Source: Calliphora vicina
Lineage: Eukaryota; Arthropoda; Insecta; Diptera; Calliphoridae
Length of the DNA stretch: 64,000 nt
Direction: 5' to 3'
NCBI RefSeq assembly: GCF_958450345.1
Contig: NC_088784.1
Coordinates: forward strand, 41,106,278-41,170,277
Both the position numbers and the translations under genes were made by a program. The notes below the pieces were generated by a model. It saw nothing but the letters and a program-made list of their open reading frames with translations, did not search any database and had not been told where the DNA came from. Shown here piece after piece: positions 1 to 11,953 of this stretch (position 1 is its first letter; each line of letters starts with the position of its first letter).

Positions 1-75
1 AATAGCCGGGTACCCGGGAAAATAGAAAAAAATTTCCCGATTCCCGTGAATCAAAAAAGGTCGGGAAATTAAAAA
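1..75. mobile_element. End fragment of a CCCGGGA-rich element
   Basis: The first 75 bases carry closely spaced inverted motifs (CCCGGGAAAAT, TTTCCCGATTCCCG, TCGGGAAATT). The same motif style occurs inside the hAT element at 11700-12889 and in the insertion at 15079-15705. I read it as the end of a related element cut by the window edge. Only motif similarity supports this, so the family is uncertain. Confidence 0.3.
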
Positions 76-460
76 CCCTAGGGATAGGTTATATAATGAA
101 CCGAATTCAAACAGTTTTCTATGGACCGAAAAGACGCATTAGCCAAATACTATCGAAATATATTTAGTCTTATAATGTTGGGTGTTACAAACATCATCAC
201 AAATGCAATATATCCTCATCACTATGGTGGTGTAGTGTATAATAAGTACTAAACGAAGTATTCGACATACATTATAAGTATTTCCGAACTCTATGGACAC
301 CAATAAAACAGATTTGCTATAAGAGAACCCCTGAATATTTTTGGTGTAGGATAGTGTAATGTGCAAAATTTTGTTATCTGTGTTTTGCTTATATTAAGTC
401 TCTTAAATTGATTATTCTTTTCCTTTTATAATGATATATTCAGAACAGTAAAGTGCTTGT

Positions 461-1104
461 TATACCCTTCACATTAGTGAGAAGGGTATATATAAGTTTG
501 TCATTCCCATTCCGTTTGTAATTTACACAATATAATTTTCTGACCCTATAAAGTATATATATAGCGGAGTCGATTAAGCCATATCGGTCTGTCTGTCAGT
601 TGAAATCATCATTCCGAATCCCCCAAATAACTTACATACACGATTAATACATCATTCAAAAACATTTAAAATCGAGAAAATCGGTCCACAAATGGCTGAG
701 GACCAGGACAACCTCGATTTTTTACCTATATCTGGATTACTAAGTCATTAATATAGACAATATGTATATCTGGATAACTAAGTCATTAATATAGACAATA
801 TTGATATCTAATGATAGATATTTCAAAGACCTTTGTAACGACGTATATAAGACCATAGTAAGTTGGACCTACAATGAGTCAAAATCGGAACAAAATATTT
901 TTTAACCCGATTTTTTTTTCACCAAAGGTTTTTTTTTCGCTAAATATTAAAAAAAATTAATTTAAAAAAAAAATCAAAAATGTTTTTTCCAAAAAAGAAT
1001 AAATTTTTTTTACCTAAAAATATTTAAAATTTTTATTTTGAAGTATAATTTGGTGAAGGGTATATAAGATTCGGAACAGCCGAATATAGCTCTCTTACTT
1101 GTTT
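461..1104 (+). mobile_element. DINE-1/Helentron-like repeat, full length
   Basis: It starts with the short palindrome TATACCCTTCAC...GTGAGAAGGGTA, then has the dipteran landmarks ACCCTATAAAGTATATATA, GAGTCGATTAAGCCAT and a GTCTGTCTGTC tract. It ends with GGTGAAGGGTATATAAGATTCGG, a hairpin (ATTCGG/CCGAAT) and CTCTCTTACTTG. This matches the known organisation of DINE-1/INE-1 and mini-me repeats of flies: non-coding, Helitron-related, with a microsatellite-like core. It contains A/T runs at about 895-1010. A reversed partial copy lies at 3945-4300. Confidence 0.7.
727..802. repeat. 38-bp tandem duplication inside the DINE-like repeat
   Basis: Two adjacent 38-bp units (727-764 and 765-802) differ at only a few bases (GGATTAC versus GGATAAC, then the unit ends). 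The reversed copy at 3945-4300 shows a single unit, so this is a local duplication in the 461-1104 copy. Confidence 0.7.
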
Positions 1105-3944
1105 ATGACTAAATTTATGAATATCAGACAACTAATCATAAAGATATGCCAAATTAAATTTGAAATGACACAACCAAACGGCATGATCTTTTAAAACGAA
1201 TTCTACGATCCAAAATTACAGTGTTATTGTTCAAAATATTAATAAATGTTCATTATCTCGTGATCCCTTATGGTCCCACTCTGAATTTTAGTTAGTTTAG
1301 AACTATTGGGTTTTTATATTCTCATTGTCGAAATGTTTGGTTAATTTAGTATCTTTTTTACTTCTAAGGGTCACGCATATAACAAAATGTTTCTATAAAG
1401 AAAAATATTGATCAGTCTGACCGAATTCGTTATATCTGAACTGCATAGTATATATGTGTTTGTGTACATATTTTGTTTATTTGCCATATTCCAGGTGAAA
1501 TTAAACAGAAAAAACAACAACTACATAAACAAAAGCAACAGCCAAAACAGCAACAGTGAAAAAAGGCTATTTATGAAAATGTTTATTTTGTCGTTGCGAT
1601 TCATTTCACATTTAATATAAACATTCATACAAACAATCTTATGAAATGAGTTTTATACATTCCAGTTGAGATTTTTTTGTTTTACGTTTAACTAAATTTA
1701 CGCACAACGAAACATACAAACATATATCTCACTCACATTTACCGACATTTACCTAAAACACAGACTCGCACAGTCGAAAATATAGTAACATGCCATGTGT
1801 CCTATTTCTCAAAGAGGCAGGCAAAGTAAAAGTCTAATCAAATTAGATTTTATTTGATGTAATAACAAAATTTATTGGAAACAAATTGAGGAAGTTGGGA
1901 AATTTATTACCAAAAACGACCATAAACTAAATAATGTCAACAGAAAAAAAGTAGCGAGAAAATTGAGGGGAGAAAGGAAACTGGAGAATATTAAGAAAAG
2001 GAAATGAGCAAGGAACATCGTTACTCCAGACATACCTTAACGTATTGCACATACACAATGATACACAACAATTCATACTCAGCAAGAAAAAATGCTAAGG
2101 CTACACTTCGTAGGCCTTCTAAAAGGTATATTTACAAATTGTAAACGATGCGATACTATTTCTATATGTTGGAGTTGGCCTCAAGTAGTTTTTATATACA
2201 AAATTACACATATGATTCTTAAAGTCCATTTTAAGTTCATTTGGTTTATTTTCCCCAATAAACCTCTTTAAAGCCTTGCTGCAGCAGACCTTTAATTCGG
2301 CTTCAATTTTCAGACATTCTAAGAGGCATTACCGTGACAGGTCTCTTACAGGCCTTCAAAGTAAGACCTTGTAATATCCCTTCTTAAGTATCAGCCCTGT
2401 AACATAAGCTCCCAACGCGTTAAATTTAAACGATTTTGTAATGCGGCTGAGTGTCCTAGTGTCGGCAAAATACGACCTATAGGAAGGCCATTTACTGCAT
2501 CTTATTCCAGCTGGGTACTTAAACATATACAAAAAGAAGAAAATAACAATTGAAAAATTTCAGTCGTTTAACTCCGACCATATTATATCGTAGTTAACAT
2601 AATAATATATTCGAGAGAATGCAAACTAAATCGATTAAAATTTAAATTAATTTGAACAAATCCCTCCGCGGATAGAAGTAATCCAAATACGATGCAGGGG
2701 CTTATGTATGATGATGAACCATGAATGACGTGTTGGTAGAACTACTCATGCTAGAATAGCTAAATGTGAGAACGAACTGAGATGAAGGTCCCGCAGTCGT
2801 GCAGAATGAAAATATTTTGCAAATAAATCTGCCATTTGTGGAAAAAGAATCCGATAATAAAAAGAAAAAACTATGGAAATTTTAAGATATTTGCCAACAC
2901 ATAGTAGGTTAAATTTGCAAGGACTGGAGACTTTTTTATGTTGGAAATAATCTTTGTGAATATTATAAAATATTGTACATTTGTAAACATTTTATTCCTG
3001 GTTCTAAGAATTGTATGTGTGTTTGTTTGACTAAAAATTATACTGCATATTTAAACAAACTGCACATTGCATACATATATATATGTATAATACTGTAATT
3101 CGCTTCGTCAATTATAGTAAAATAAAAAAAAACTCTTGAAGAATTTTATAAAATTTTTTGTATGTTTTAACACAGAAAAAAATGGTAACAGTTACTAAGT
3201 AATTGAAAAAATTTGTTTGAAATATAATTTAAATTGAGGGGAGGTTAAAGTTTCCCAACTCTGGCACATTATTATTGTTAATAGGCATAAGAAACCACGT
3301 GATCCTTACATTTTCGGTATAAAATGTGTTCAGCAAATTTATGTAAAATGTTAAGGAGAATATTTTTTTTATGTTAACACTCCAAATCCTCAAGGAATGG
3401 GTCTTTTTTGTCCTTCTTTTAAAAAAGAGCAAAAACCACCATTAAATCAGGCATTTAAGGGGTTAAAATGTTCTGCAAAAATATTATCCGTGCAATTTTA
3501 CTATAAGTCCCCAAATACACCAAAACGGAAAATTCAACCAGAAAGTCAGAAATAAGACACAACAAAAGAGAGCTTAGGGTTAATTTCGCATTTATTAAGA
3601 ATGTAACTCATGCTAAGTATTGAATATTAAACTATTAGAGATCACCATATATTCAATAATATCTACATATGTATTTACTTTGTATACGATTTTTGTTTCA
3701 ACAACGGTTACTGGAAACAATTTTAACCATGTTTGAAAACTCTGATTAAAATAGTTTCAAAATATTCAGATAAAATATATATGGTGATTTTTAAAATTTT
3801 CTCGAAGTGAGCAACTTTGGGGGCCGGACCCTATTCTAACTAAGAACCCATGTAAATACTAACATTAATGATTTGGAATAACTACATCATGTTTCCCGTT
3901 TTGGAATCCCAGCTTTGGGATTTACGTACACTTACTCTTAGTTG
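1105..3944. other. No recognisable gene
   Basis: A+T-rich DNA with no convincing reading frame or repeat boundary. Two patches of higher G+C, about 2260-2520 and 2660-2800, could be old element remnants, but I could not match either to a family on either strand. A TATATATATG tract lies near 3075. Confidence 0.4.
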
Positions 3945-4300
3945 AAACAAGTAAGAGAGCTATATACCAAATTATACTTTAAAATAAAAATTTTAAATAT
4001 TTTTAGGTAAACAAAATTTTAATTTTTTTCCAGTTGTTTTTTCGAAATTGTTTTTTAAAATTTTTTTTTAAATTTTATAATTTTTTTTTTAATTTTAAAA
4101 AAATTTTTTTTTAGTTTTTTTTTTAATATTTAGTGAAAAAAATTTTGGTCAAATTTTTTTCCTATTTTATATACGTCGTTGCACAGGTCTTTGAAATATC
4201 TATCATTAGATATCCAGATTGTCTATATTAATGATTTAGTAATCCAGATATGGGTCAAAAATAGGTCAAAAATCGAGGTTGTCCTGGTTTTTTCCTTATA
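3945..4300 (-). mobile_element. DINE-1-like repeat, 3' part, reversed
   Basis: Read on the minus strand it ends with ...CTCTCTTACTTGTTTC and holds the same A/T block, the ATCTAATGATAGATATTTCAAAG segment and the AACCTCGATTTTTGACC segment seen at 690-1090. The 5' half with the GTCY tract is missing. The terminal ATTCGG hairpin is also lost in this copy. Confidence 0.6.
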
Positions 4301-5360
4301 TCTTAGCTAAGTATGCCGAGTTATGTGATAAATATTTCAGCAATACTTGGCTATTACATCAGCTCCCAAAATGATGACACAAAAAGATCAACTGTATGTC
4401 TGTCATTTCCTTGGGTGTATGTGCGTTTCATTATAATAAATAGTTCCCACCATAAGACAGATGAACATATTTATTGTCTTGAAATGTATCAATGTTACCA
4501 TTATTGAGGTATTTACAAGAAATACAAATAACACAAAAAGAAACAAACAACAAAATAAAGGTAAGAAAGCAAAGCTAAACGCACTATTAGCAGCAAACCA
4601 GTAAAAATATTACAAACTACCATCCAAGTGAAAAGAAAAATTGTATCATTTTTTAAACGGTCCCCCGGGTGCAACTCACAAACTTACCTCTACACATTTA
4701 CCCCAATACATTCATCCGCATTTGGAACCCGATAAGAAAAGTAAAATAGTCATAGAAGTCAGACAACACATGCTGCGAGTAACATCAAGGCCATTAAATG
4801 ACAAAGGCCACAATGGCAGCAGAATCGATATAGTACCAAGAAAATATTGAAAAAAAAAATGAAAAGAGCAAATAAACAATTGACAAAAAGGCAAGAGAAA
4901 AGAACAAAATAAACACAACAAAAGACAATTTAATGGTAAAACTTACAAATCAATTTTCACCGGAAGTTTGCAAGCAACCGTACGAACGTACAAATAAACA
5001 AACAGACTGACAGACAAACAAACAAATAGTCAGTCAGTTTAGTCAACAACATCCAACATGACACCACAATTCTCTATTCGCAGAAATAAATGTTAAAGCT
5101 TACAAATACGTACCCACACTCTCATACCTAAACTTAAACTTATGCATCCAGATGTGTAGAGGAATTTTTCAGATATCATACCAAATAGTGTAACAAATAT
5201 ATTAAGATACAATGTTTAATTGGATATGCAAAGTTTTAAATCTTGTATTCTGTATAGAGTTTTTAATTTCCCCAACCAGTTATTCCCGAAATATATAATG
5301 ATAATGTAAATTAGGAATATTATAGCCAAATTTCATAAAAATGCTAGAGTTATAATCATT
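4301..5360. other. No recognisable gene
   Basis: A-rich sequence with CAGTCAGTTTAG-like and ACAAACAAAC simple tracts. Short open frames near 4640-4920 lie on both strands and show no family features. Confidence 0.4.
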
Positions 5361-5361
5361 A

Positions 5362-5395
5362 TACGAGGGCGGATCAAAAAGTCCGTGCCTTTTTT
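5362..5395. mobile_element. Mariner-like terminal motif
   Basis: GAGGGCGGATCAAAAAGTCC followed by GTGCC and a T-run resembles the terminal repeats of some mariner elements and follows a TA. A similar but diverged end is at 34072-34104. I found no partner end, so this is an orphan terminus or a chance resemblance. Confidence 0.3.
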
Positions 5396-6127
5396 AATGA
5401 AACACAGGTTTTTGAATAAAAAATCATATTATTTCCTTTGAGATCTACACAATTTTATATTTCTTCCAAAAAGAACATCAAGATACTTATCTGTCATGGT
5501 GTCATTTAATTAAAAACAGCATTGAAACATAATTATTTATTTTTGTTTCACTTGGAAAAGTATAAAAAATTCTCGATTCCTGCGCTTCTTCAGACATCAT
5601 TCATATTGGTAGAGATACGTGGATTGTAATATCGGCACCATAAAACCATGGATATAGCGCAAAATATATTTCTGCTGTTTGCATACAATACATTTAAAAT
5701 GCATGTGTATTAACTCGTAAAATTACACTAAATCTGCTTATTAATTCTACATTGACTCCAGTCAAAATAGCAGCAAAATTTGACTCTTGAGAAAATTGTT
5801 TTGCAGTGTTACCGTTATTAGTATTTCCTGATCAGACATTCTATTTCTCAATTTTTCTTGTATGTCTAGTTTAGTTTGTTGAACTATGTTTTTGTCACAA
5901 CCACGAATTTGCCATTTTTTTATAGGCAGTCGGTAAGCAATGTGTAGAATGCATTCAAAGCATCTTATCCACGCATAGAGTGTTGACAAGCCATATTCTA
6001 ACATATTTGTATTACATGATCAAGTTTTAACAGCATTTCGTTCATCATTGTATGTGTGGCTCCGCAAATGACACATTTTTTCGACGAGGATTCTGCTATA
6101 ACACTAAACACTTTTCCATCTATCATG

Positions 6128-6888
6128 CACAGAGAAAACAGATTCGTTGTGGTAACCGAATTTGTCGCCAATCGAATTTAGTCAGTTGTATGTACTATCT
6201 CAGTAATCAGTTGCAACTACTGAATATTTTCGGTAGACACAACTGACTTATATATATATATATAATATATATTTTTTTGGCTTTTCCTTATTCACACTAA
6301 AATACACATTCTTTTATGTTTTTTTAATCTTTATTTTATAAGTAATTTAAAAAAATATAATAAAAATGAACGGTAACAGAAATAACATTACAATTTATAA
6401 GAATCTTCGTTTATATTTTTAATATTATTAATTGTACAAAAAATTTTTGGATTTTTGTTAATATTTAAATTTAATTTTTATATTTTATGTTTCTAAATGT
6501 CAAAACATATTCAACAACTATTGCCACAATTACTAATAGGTTGAGAACACAGATTCATTATTATATATCTTTTACAAATATATCTTTCACAAATATTTTG
6601 ATATTACAGAATTATTGATTGTAATCCTTATATTAATGGTTATGAAAACTAATTTACTAATTTAATTCTGACCAAGTCAGAATTTCTTTTGTGAAGTCCC
6701 ATATAGATAATACCGATTATATTTACTATTGCGAGAACCTATTTTCCATTACAATTATGCTTTTACAGTTATACAAGTAGAAATTCCATTGAATTAAAAA
6801 ACATTTAGTAATTAAAAATATTATACAGTTCCTTTTATTAAATTTAAATAATGACAACCGATTTCCAACCAATCTGTTTTCTGTGTGT
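6128..6888. mobile_element. Inverted-repeat element, CACAGAGAAAACAG family, copy 1
   Basis: The left end CACAGAGAAAACAGATTCGT and the right end ATCTGTTTTCTGTGTG are inverted. The left subterminal region shares CCAATCGAATTT, GTATGTACTATCTCA and CAACTACTG with the copy at 38171-39592, and the right end shares CCGTTTTCCAACC-type sequence. It splits a Transib coding relic. No coding capacity is visible. The target duplication is not clean (TCATG occurs on both sides but not flush with the ends), so the superfamily is unassigned. Confidence 0.75.
6250..6275. repeat. (TA)n tract
   Basis: A short TATATA microsatellite inside the 6128-6888 element. Confidence 0.8.
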
Positions 6889-7892
6889 GGTCATGTAAAA
6901 TTTGTGATACATTTGAAAAAACTCAAATTGTGTGGGCTTTATTTCCAAAATTAGCTTTTTAACTGCTTCAACTTCCCTACTAACTAATTCAGAGGTTTTT
7001 TTTCGAAAATCAATTTAATTGGTCTACAAAATCGTGTTGAAGAAGGTCGTGAATTCTCCCAAAGAATAACATCCCCCATTTTTATTTGCAATGGCACAAT
7101 GCACACAGCTAATATGTTTTCATCTATTCGAAGCGACTCAGCGTCAGAAAATCGTTGCCGATAAGTGGAATGTCCACTACTGCCATCACATCACAATAGT
7201 ATTTTTAATCTTAGCTGCAACTTCTTTGTCAAAATGTACCATTGATACCACTTCTGATTCACTTCTTTTCCCCGCTTTGTGTAAACTAACGTGGGTGGCC
7301 ACTACAAGCTCCTCACAAGGGGTTTCATTCACAAGTTGTGAAACTTTGTTTATTGGGATTTTAGGGGAGCATTCTGCGAACTCAACAGCAGACAATTTTT
7401 GTGGGTACATTTTCGCTATACCAAATTTGAAAAAGTGTGCGTTTTGGACATTTTACAATAACAACAAATAAAATTAATACATAAAATAGGAATTGGACTA
7501 AATCCCATTGAATCCCGAAAGTTGCACTCCATGAAACTACAATATAGACCACTTCTAATATACTACCTTATACACACATCACCTACCACAACCCATTTCT
7601 AAAAGACTAGAGGAACACAGGTCTCAAACATTCAATTTTTTAGTACATAAATACCTTTTACTTAAAAAAAAATAAATATAGTTTCCAAAAAATTAATCAC
7701 TTGTGTCAACAAAAATCACACACTGAGTAATTTGGTGCCAAATTTTTAAATACAAAAGCTACAACAAATAACACAGCTGTGCGAATATCAATAGCAAAAC
7801 AAAAGTAAAAACGTCAATATGATCAATATGGTATCAGTTATCGATAAAGTGCAAAGAAATTATCGATTTTAACATTTCAAAACTTGAATTTA

Positions 7893-8062
7893 ATGACGCC
7901 AGATCATGCTTTTCGACCAAAGTGCATTGGAGTAAAATCTCTTTTCGCCGACACATTTCTTTAGGTTTGGAATCATGAAACAGTCATCCGGAATATATGG
8001 CAGAAGAGGGAGCATTTCGTAGCCTAATTCATGGATTTTTGCAATGAAATCTGCACATGTGT
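7893..8062 (-). pseudogene. Mariner transposase C-terminal fragment
   Basis: On the minus strand the frame reads KIHELGYEMLPLLPY then IPNLKKC and GEKRFYSN. This matches the mariner stretch around the third catalytic Asp (family form HPPYSPDLAPSD, then LFPNLKK and GKRF). Here the LAPSD segment is largely deleted and the frame is broken. It is about 55 codons of a roughly 345-codon protein. It abuts the Tc1-like relic at 8117. Confidence 0.55.
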
Positions 8063-8116
8063 GTAGCTACGCTGAATTGCAAGTCATTATGTTTAGTTTT
8101 AAAAAGTGTAGACGCA

Positions 8117-8607
8117 ATGGATATAGAAGCTAGAGATAAAATTGTGCACAAATATCTAGAAAATCCGACTTTGACAGGTCAAAACTTTTAAGTTTCCGCA
8201 GCTCGAATTTCTATGGCTCTTACTATAAATAGTAAAATTTAACAAAAATATTAATTAAGCTCTTCAGACATATTTAACAATTACATTAGAATTATATATA
8301 AAAAGAGAGTTTAGAAAAGTGATTGCTATCATTTATAAGACATCACACATCCGATAGAAAGTTTCGACCAGATCTGCAAGTTTTCATTGCTCAAATACCA
8401 ATATGAAGTGATATAATGAGAATAATATTGATTTTATACCAAAACACATCAATCATCCAAATTGCCCAAATCTTCGTCCAATCGAGATATATTGGGCAAT
8501 TGTTAATCGTATTGTTAATCGTATTGCCCGGTAGAATTGGGAAAATAAGTTATGCAGCTTTTAATGGGAGGCATAAAAAGAAAAGCCAGAAAATTTATTC
8601 GAAATAA
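8117..8607 (+). pseudogene. Tc1-like (IS630 superfamily) transposase relic
   Basis: The N-terminal piece MDIEARDKIVHKYLENPTLT (8117) looks like the first helix-turn-helix of a Tc1/mariner-type transposase. After a deletion, a C-terminal piece (about 8440-8607) reads HINHPNCPNLRPIE then YWAIV, and finally LLMGGIKRKARKFIRNKDT-stop. The CPxLRPIExxWAIV motif is typical of the third catalytic region in this branch. The middle with the first two catalytic residues is missing. A second, shorter copy of the same element lies reversed at 48443-48816. Confidence 0.6.
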
Positions 8608-8749
8608 AGACACATAAACCTACAGTTATATATTTTTTAAAGCTTAATAAATTGCCTTTAATTTCATGTATAAAATGTTAACATACGTTGTTTCATTTAA
8701 AAGTTATGCTCGCTTTAATCCGTACAGATTTTAAATGGCCACTTCTTTA
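8608..8749 (+). mobile_element. 3' untranslated end and terminal repeat of the Tc1-like element
   Basis: After the stop, the sequence (TAATTTATTAAGC-type, GTTATGCTCGCTTTAATCCGTAC) matches the complement of 48450-48560 closely. It ends in TAAATGGCCACTTCTTTA, the same terminal repeat as AAAGAAGTGGCCACTTAAAA at 48443. Confidence 0.65.
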
Positions 8750-9189
8750 TTCGCTTGCCAAATGTTTCTCTCAGTAATCGCTGACATCACAAAACTAAAG
8801 CGAATTTTAATTTTCTGGAGAACTTCTAGTTTTGTATGGGCATTCAGAAAATATATACCAAACAATAAAAATTGCATATTTACATGACAAATTAAATCTT
8901 TAAATTCTCTTGCGAAAGAACTAGTTCTTGACAGATTCATATAAATATTTTAATGCTCTTAATCTCAATGCCAAACTACAACAAGCACATGCTATTATAA
9001 CATAGCATAGTTGTTTTAAAAATCAATTTATGAATATTAGTTTAAAAATTTATAACGAATCTCTTATTTTGCAACAAATTAAATATTTTTTAAACTTTAT
9101 TGTTTTTCAAAAAATCTAGCATTTTCTACTAATTAAGTTTGGCATCACTGGTCGTATAGTCTCATTAGCTATCTGACTAATTATTTTAA
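8750..9189. other. No recognisable gene
   Basis: A+T-rich sequence without a family match. A 69-codon minus-strand open frame at 8731-8940 starts inside the Tc1-like terminal repeat and shows no domain. Confidence 0.4.
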
Positions 9190-9243
9190 CTTGTACATGT
9201 GCTAGATAAAACTTAATCCAGTTTTATCTAGCACATGTACAAG
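9190..9243. repeat. Perfect 23-bp hairpin with 8-nt loop
   Basis: Arm 9190-9212 is the exact reverse complement of arm 9221-9243, with loop TTAATCCA. The arms begin CTTGTACATGTGC. It is either a short foldback, a template-switch scar, or a precursor-like RNA hairpin. No flanking element ends are visible. Confidence 0.85.
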
Positions 9244-10109
9244 GTGGGTAAAATGATTTATTTTTAAAGTTGTAAGTGACTACACCATAGATTACTAAAA
9301 GTCACTAAAGTGACAATTGACTTCAGGCCATTTGACTTCATTTTGCATTACAAAGAGCGCATACATGTTAAATTAACTAAAAATATAAATTGGGAAAATC
9401 TGCATGTTGTCATTTTCCCGCTTACAATTGATCGTTTTACTGCGCATACACTGCTGTATCTAAGCTCCTTTTTCGAAATATGTATATGAAATATGCACTG
9501 TTTCTTTTAGGAACATAAGAATGTGTTTCAAATATAATTTGTTAAACTGTGTTTATGTAACTTTTACTGATAGCGGTAGTAGTAGTAGAGAATTTTGTAA
9601 TACATACTGCAAAAAGTGGAAAATCCAAAATCTTTTTTATTGCTTTGGCGACATCCATTCATATCGAATAATGAAAACCTCAGCAGATTCGATAGATGTT
9701 TTAAAAAGTTAAAATATAGACATATATGTAGATGGATGTATATTTATTTGGGTCTAGTGATAACAGTTCGAGGGCTGGGCCGTTTAAATTTTTATTTTGT
9801 TTTTTTTTTTTCGAAAGGATTTATTATGAAAAAGTGTAGTTGTTATAAAGTATTTCAAACATTTTTATCCGACATTGAATTTGGTAATCATCGTCGTTCA
9901 AACATGATCAGTATTGCTATAAAAAAGGCTGTTTTAAGTAGTTGGAAAAAAAATTAAAAATTTTTATAATTAATGCATTTATCGTGGTATAATATAAAAC
10001 AATTGTTATGGGTGCGAGTTTAGAAGTCTAAACGTAAAAGCATAAAATATCTCAAGCTGTTTAACATCATAGTCAAACAATAAAGTCAGTTCTTTTTAAA
10101 AAGAGAGAA
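9244..10109. other. Mostly unassigned, with one interspersed repeat
   Basis: Around 9290-9420 there is weak similarity to 33340-33460 (GACACTTAAGTGATAATTG versus AGTCACTAAAGTGACAATTG, then GCATTACAAA and AAATATAAATTG). At about 9748-9800 sits GGTCTAGTGATAACAGTTCG with GGGCCGTTTAAATTTTT, a fly repeat also present at 56113-56160 and, reversed, at 56755-56800. The open frames here show no protein family. Confidence 0.4.
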
Positions 10110-10359
10110 CGCAATCGTACAGTATTACTCACCGACAGAAGATGCAACAAGTGATGCAAATTATGCTTTTTATGACTCCCTTACTAATACAATTGGAACA
10201 GTAATGAAAAACAATATGAAGGTGCTTATGGAAGACTTTAATTCCAAAGTTGATCCCGAATATACCGACCTACAGCACATCATGGGAGTTCATGGAATTG
10301 GCACTTTTAATAATAACGATGAAAGGCTTCAAGAACAACTACTTACCAACATATACGTT

Positions 10360-10606
10360 CACAGAGAAAACAGATTCGTGATAGCAACCGAATTTGTTTC
10401 CAATCGAATGATTCGGTTGCACACATAGAATTTTTCAGTTCTAACAACAAAAAGTCAGTTGATAAAGAAGAATTTCAGTTGAGGCAACCAAACTTTAGTT
10501 ACCCCTTCCAAAATATGGTAGTTACAACTGTAAAAATCGGTCACTAAGATAGTATCATTCGATTGGCAACAAATTCGGTTGCTATCACGAATCTGTTTTC
10601 TCTGTG
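10360..10606. mobile_element. 247-bp MITE, CACAGAGAAAACAG family, copy 2
   Basis: A near-palindrome: CACAGAGAAAACAGATTCGT at the left and ACGAATCTGTTTTCTCTGTG at the right, with about 50 bp of inverted similarity (GATAGCAACCGAATTTG / CAAATTCGGTTGCTATC). It splits the endonuclease-RT relic. GTTC or GTTCA occurs at both junctions and could be the target duplication. Confidence 0.8.
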
Positions 10607-10887
10607 TTCAAATGAGAAGGCAACGGGCGTGGACAACATTGTAGCGGATGCGTTAAAAGTAAACCCAGTATTATCCTCAACAATATTACACCCCCTCTTC
10701 GAACAAATGTGGAATGCGGAATGTTTTCCTAATAATTGGTTGCAGGGTTAAACTACCGAAAAAGGGTTATGCAAGTGATTGTAACAATTAGAGGGGCATT
10801 ATAATTTTATGCATTTTCTAGAAAATCATCCTGGAGAGAATGATCACCCATGCATACAATCGACAACACTCTTAGTATAATTACACT

Positions 10888-11452
10888 GTGCTAGTTGAAA
10901 AAACTGTCAAGCGGGGCCCCCGGTGGGTTAAACTAAACTTAAACTTTTTTTAGGTTAGCTTTTTTTGAGATATACCGTTTTTTCGAAAATGAAGAATGTT
11001 GCACAATATATATTCGCGTAACTCAAAAAAGGTTTAGCTTATTTAATAAACTAAAAAAACGTAAATTCCACAAAAAATTACCTTTAAGTAAGACTGAAGC
11101 TTTTTTAATCTGCGCAGTCGTTTTAGAAATATACATTTTTTTGGCTGCATTTTCTAAATTTTTATGACGTTTTAAAAACCAAAAAATTCGAAATTTTCCT
11201 AAAAAAATATTTTTTTTTTGCCAAATAAAATTTATTTTTCTGCAACGATTAAAGCAGATTAAATAAAAGTTTGAGAATTGCTTAAAGGAAATTTTAATGC
11301 GGAATTTTTAAATTACGCGAATATATGTTGTGCACCCTCCTCCAATTTTGTAATAACTGTATAACTCGAAAACAAAAGCTAACCTAAAAAAACAGTTAGC
11401 ATCATTGGATTCGGCGTACTCGAATTAGTTTAACCCGCCAGGTACCCCGCTT
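10888..11452. mobile_element. 565-bp foldback MITE with 9-bp direct repeats
   Basis: AATTACACT at 10879-10887 is repeated at 11453-11461. Inside, AAGCGGGGCCCCCGGTGGG pairs with CCCGCCAGGTACCCCGCTT at the right end, followed by inverted GTTAAACTAA, AGGTTAGC and GCACAATATATATTCGCGTAA. The right flank resumes the retrotransposon tail. An additional 21 bases at the left end have no inverted partner. A 9-bp duplication would fit Mutator-like elements, but I cannot assign the family. Confidence 0.75.
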
Positions 11453-11953
11453 AATTACACTATGGATGCGAAACCTGGTTCGTTACCGAAGATATTAAAA
11501 ATTAACTACAAGTTTTTGTTAACAGATGTCTTCGAAGAATCCCTAAAATCGTTTGGCCTCGTATAATATCCAATGAGCAACTTTGGGCAAGGGAAGAAGT
11601 AAAAGACATTAATATTGAAAATCGTAGAAGAAAATTTGGATGGATCATACCCTTCCAAAACCTCCTGCAGAGATATGTTTTCATGCACTTAACTATAACT
11701 AGAGATGCCAAACGGGGAATCCCGTTCCCGAAAATCCCGGTGTTTTCGGGATTTCTTAAACCCCGAAGCCCGGGATTTTTTAATTTTAAATCCGGGGATT
11801 TTCGGGATTTTCCCGTTTTTCATAAATAAATATGTAGGGGAAATTGTCATTTTTGTGTGCCTTTTTATGCATTTTGACATTCTACATGTCCGAATATCGC
11901 AAAGTGATGTTCAAAATAGTTGTTAAGCTCAAATCCTGCTACAACATCTATCT

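Larger units (their letters stand above)
5565..7440 (-). pseudogene. Transib (RAG1-like) transposase relic
   Basis: Minus-strand fragments in the correct order match the Transib transposase family, the DNA-transposon relatives of RAG1. From high to low coordinate I see an N-terminal stretch (7410-7186, KIPINKVSQLVNETPCEEL), a VPLQ...LWENSRPSSTRFCRPIK block (about 7060-6960), then after an insertion MIDGKV (about 6125), the zinc-knuckle-like CVICGATH, YGLSTLYAWIRCFECILHI (about 6000-5940), KKWQIRG, and a final MSEEAQESR (about 5590) that corresponds to the region of the third acidic residue. It has frameshifts, stops and internal deletions, so it is not functional. Known: Transib transposases cut DNA at CAC-type ends. 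Inferred: family assignment from remembered motifs. It is interrupted by the 6128-6888 element exactly between ...FYMT and MIDGKV. Confidence 0.7.

Noticed and set aside
2260..2520. Higher-G+C patch, possible old coding remnant
   Set aside because: No frame on either strand gives a recognisable motif or a long uninterrupted reading.
6128..6160. Resemblance of CACAGAGAAAACAG to a V(D)J-type recombination signal or Transib end
   Set aside because: The heptamer-like match is weak and the 5-bp duplication is not clean in any of the three copies. I leave the superfamily open.
7091..7471. 126-codon plus-strand open frame, the longest on that strand in the first 30 kb
   Set aside because: It is the antisense shadow of the Transib relic, whose minus-strand translation has recognisable family motifs. 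The plus-strand product has none.
9616..9957. 113-codon plus-strand frame
   Set aside because: It runs through the interspersed GGTCTAGTGATAACAG repeat and homopolymer T runs. Composition is Phe/Lys/Arg-rich with no domain.
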